From contig NZ_NHSK01000075.1 of assembly GCF_016653355.1 (NCBI RefSeq), positions 1 through 64,000 on the forward strand: a stretch of DNA of 64,000 nucleotides. The letters are read 5' to 3'. The notes below the pieces were generated by a model. It had not been told where the DNA came from, searched no databases, and saw only the letters and a program-made list of their open reading frames with translations. Shown piece by piece: positions 63,414-64,000 of this stretch; position 1 is the stretch's first letter; each line of letters starts with the position of its first letter. Source of the DNA: Rhodoplanes elegans (GTDB taxonomy: Bacteria > Pseudomonadota > Alphaproteobacteria > Rhizobiales > Xanthobacteraceae). Both the position numbers and the translations under genes were made by a program.

Positions 63414-63432
63414 GTTGTCCTCTCGTGACTGA

Positions 63433-63666
63433 TCAGCGCGCCGCGTCGTCGCGAGCGGGCTTGGTGCGGGAGTTGATGAAAGCGGTCAGCTCGGCGACGG
63501 GATAGACGGCCCGGCGCTCGGAAAGTCGGACGACGGTCGGGCCGGCCCCCTCAGCTTCCCAGCGGCGCAACGCTTCTTCGGAGACGCCGAGAGCCTTTGC
63601 GGCCTGCGACCGGGTCAGGCCGAGCGGGGAACGCTCGACTTCCGGCGGAAACTTCAGATCGACCAT
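63433..63666 (-). CDS. AlpA/MerR-like helix-turn-helix protein (excisionase type)
   Basis: DNA-binding protein of 77 aa. The HTH is LTRSQAAKALGVSEEALRRWEAEG, followed by a wing-like GPTVVRLSERRAVYPVAELTAFI. This is the AlpA/Xis/MerR_1 excisionase layout found in prophages and integrative elements. It heads a minus-strand run of small genes. It could regulate the element or direct excision. No integrase is found in the window. Confidence 0.8.
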   Translation of the reverse strand: MVDLKFPPEVERSPLGLTRSQAAKALGVSEEALRRWEAEGAGPTVVRLSERRAVYPVAELTAFINSRTKPARDDAAR

Positions 63667-64000
63667 GTTGCACCTCGTTGGTGACGATGGTGCACCTAAT
63701 CACGATACGGCATGGCTAAAGAGGCTGTTTGTGTCTCCGTTTGATCGCACCTATTCCGGCCGATCTCTCCGCCGACCGCCGAGCGCTCGCGCGCGGCCGG
63801 AAGCCGTGTTCCATGGGGCGCGCCGTGAAGCTCAAAAGGGCGGAGGCCGGCGCAGTGCGGGCGGCCTGTGTACCGCCTAGTCGCGCCCTGTTCGCGCGGC
63901 GCGATCAGGGCATGGTCGAGGTACTCGGCACCGACACGCGCTCGGCGGCGGTGTGGTCGGCGCGATGTCCAGGGGCGCCGCCGGCCGCCGGCTCACGAAA
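63667..64000. other. Gene-free end of the window
   Basis: About 330 bp upstream of the AlpA-like gene. It is AT-richer near 63680-63740 (promoter region of the cassette) and otherwise GC-rich. No supported gene, repeat or RNA is seen; a frame at 63665-63880 has no motif. Confidence 0.4.

Overview
The window is GC-rich (roughly 70 %) DNA with tightly packed operons that often overlap by 4 bp (ATGA or GTGA). Family content points to an alphaproteobacterium, most likely Hyphomicrobiales: bacteriophytochromes, a C-P lyase cluster, tandem Bug-type binding proteins, and small dispersed palindromic repeats typical of that group. This placement is inference; no rRNA is present. The replicon type (chromosome or large plasmid) cannot be decided from the window. 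The only RNA gene seen is a tRNA-Glu. || Layout. (1) 117-8054, + strand: a light and phosphorelay cluster. It holds a NarL-type response regulator, two tandem bacteriophytochrome histidine kinases, a single-domain receiver, a receiver-HisKA_3 kinase and a LuxR-type regulator. (2) 8108-22493: phosphonate utilisation. A minus-strand operon (hexapeptide transferase, PhnM-like amidohydrolase, DUF1045 protein, PPOX flavoprotein) diverges from phnC-phnD-phnE-phnE. Then come phnF (minus) and a divergent phnG-H-I-J-(GNAT)-K-L-M operon, separated by a near-perfect palindromic operator. (3) 22567-31360: siderophore-iron uptake, with a TonB receptor, esterase, binding protein, FecCD-type permease, ATPase and siderophore-interacting reductase on the minus strand, plus a divergent PchR-like AraC regulator. 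(4) 31499-48518: a catabolic region around a GntR/FCD regulator. The minus arm encodes LDH2, RidA, FAH, two cupins, an amidohydrolase and an SsuA-type binding protein. The plus arm encodes a small coupled ORF, the matching ATPase and permease, a Bug protein, an SDR and an FAD monooxygenase. A LysR regulator and a Bug/enoyl-CoA hydratase/NDP-forming acyl-CoA synthetase operon follow. The enzyme mix resembles, but does not equal, 2-aminomuconate-type aromatic catabolism; the substrate is unknown. (5) 48676-51506: housekeeping-like genes (DUF192, double cold-shock protein, Sir2, glyoxalase). (6) 51863-64000: a tRNA-Glu followed by an accessory island. It carries a type I restriction-modification locus (hsdM-hsdS-rhuM-hsdR) interrupted by a DUF262/DUF1524 (GmrSD-like) gene with a mini-ORF scar, a broken IS5-type transposase containing a 152-bp MITE-like element with a 3-bp target duplication, and a minus-strand cassette of small genes behind an AlpA-like HTH protein. 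|| How it works together: regions 1 to 3 are recognisable complete systems (light sensing, phosphonate scavenging, ferric-siderophore import). Region 4 looks like a coherent but unassigned catabolic regulon with its own split ABC transporter and twin operators. Region 6 is a defence island with visible recombination scars. The most novel-looking material is in regions 4 and 6.
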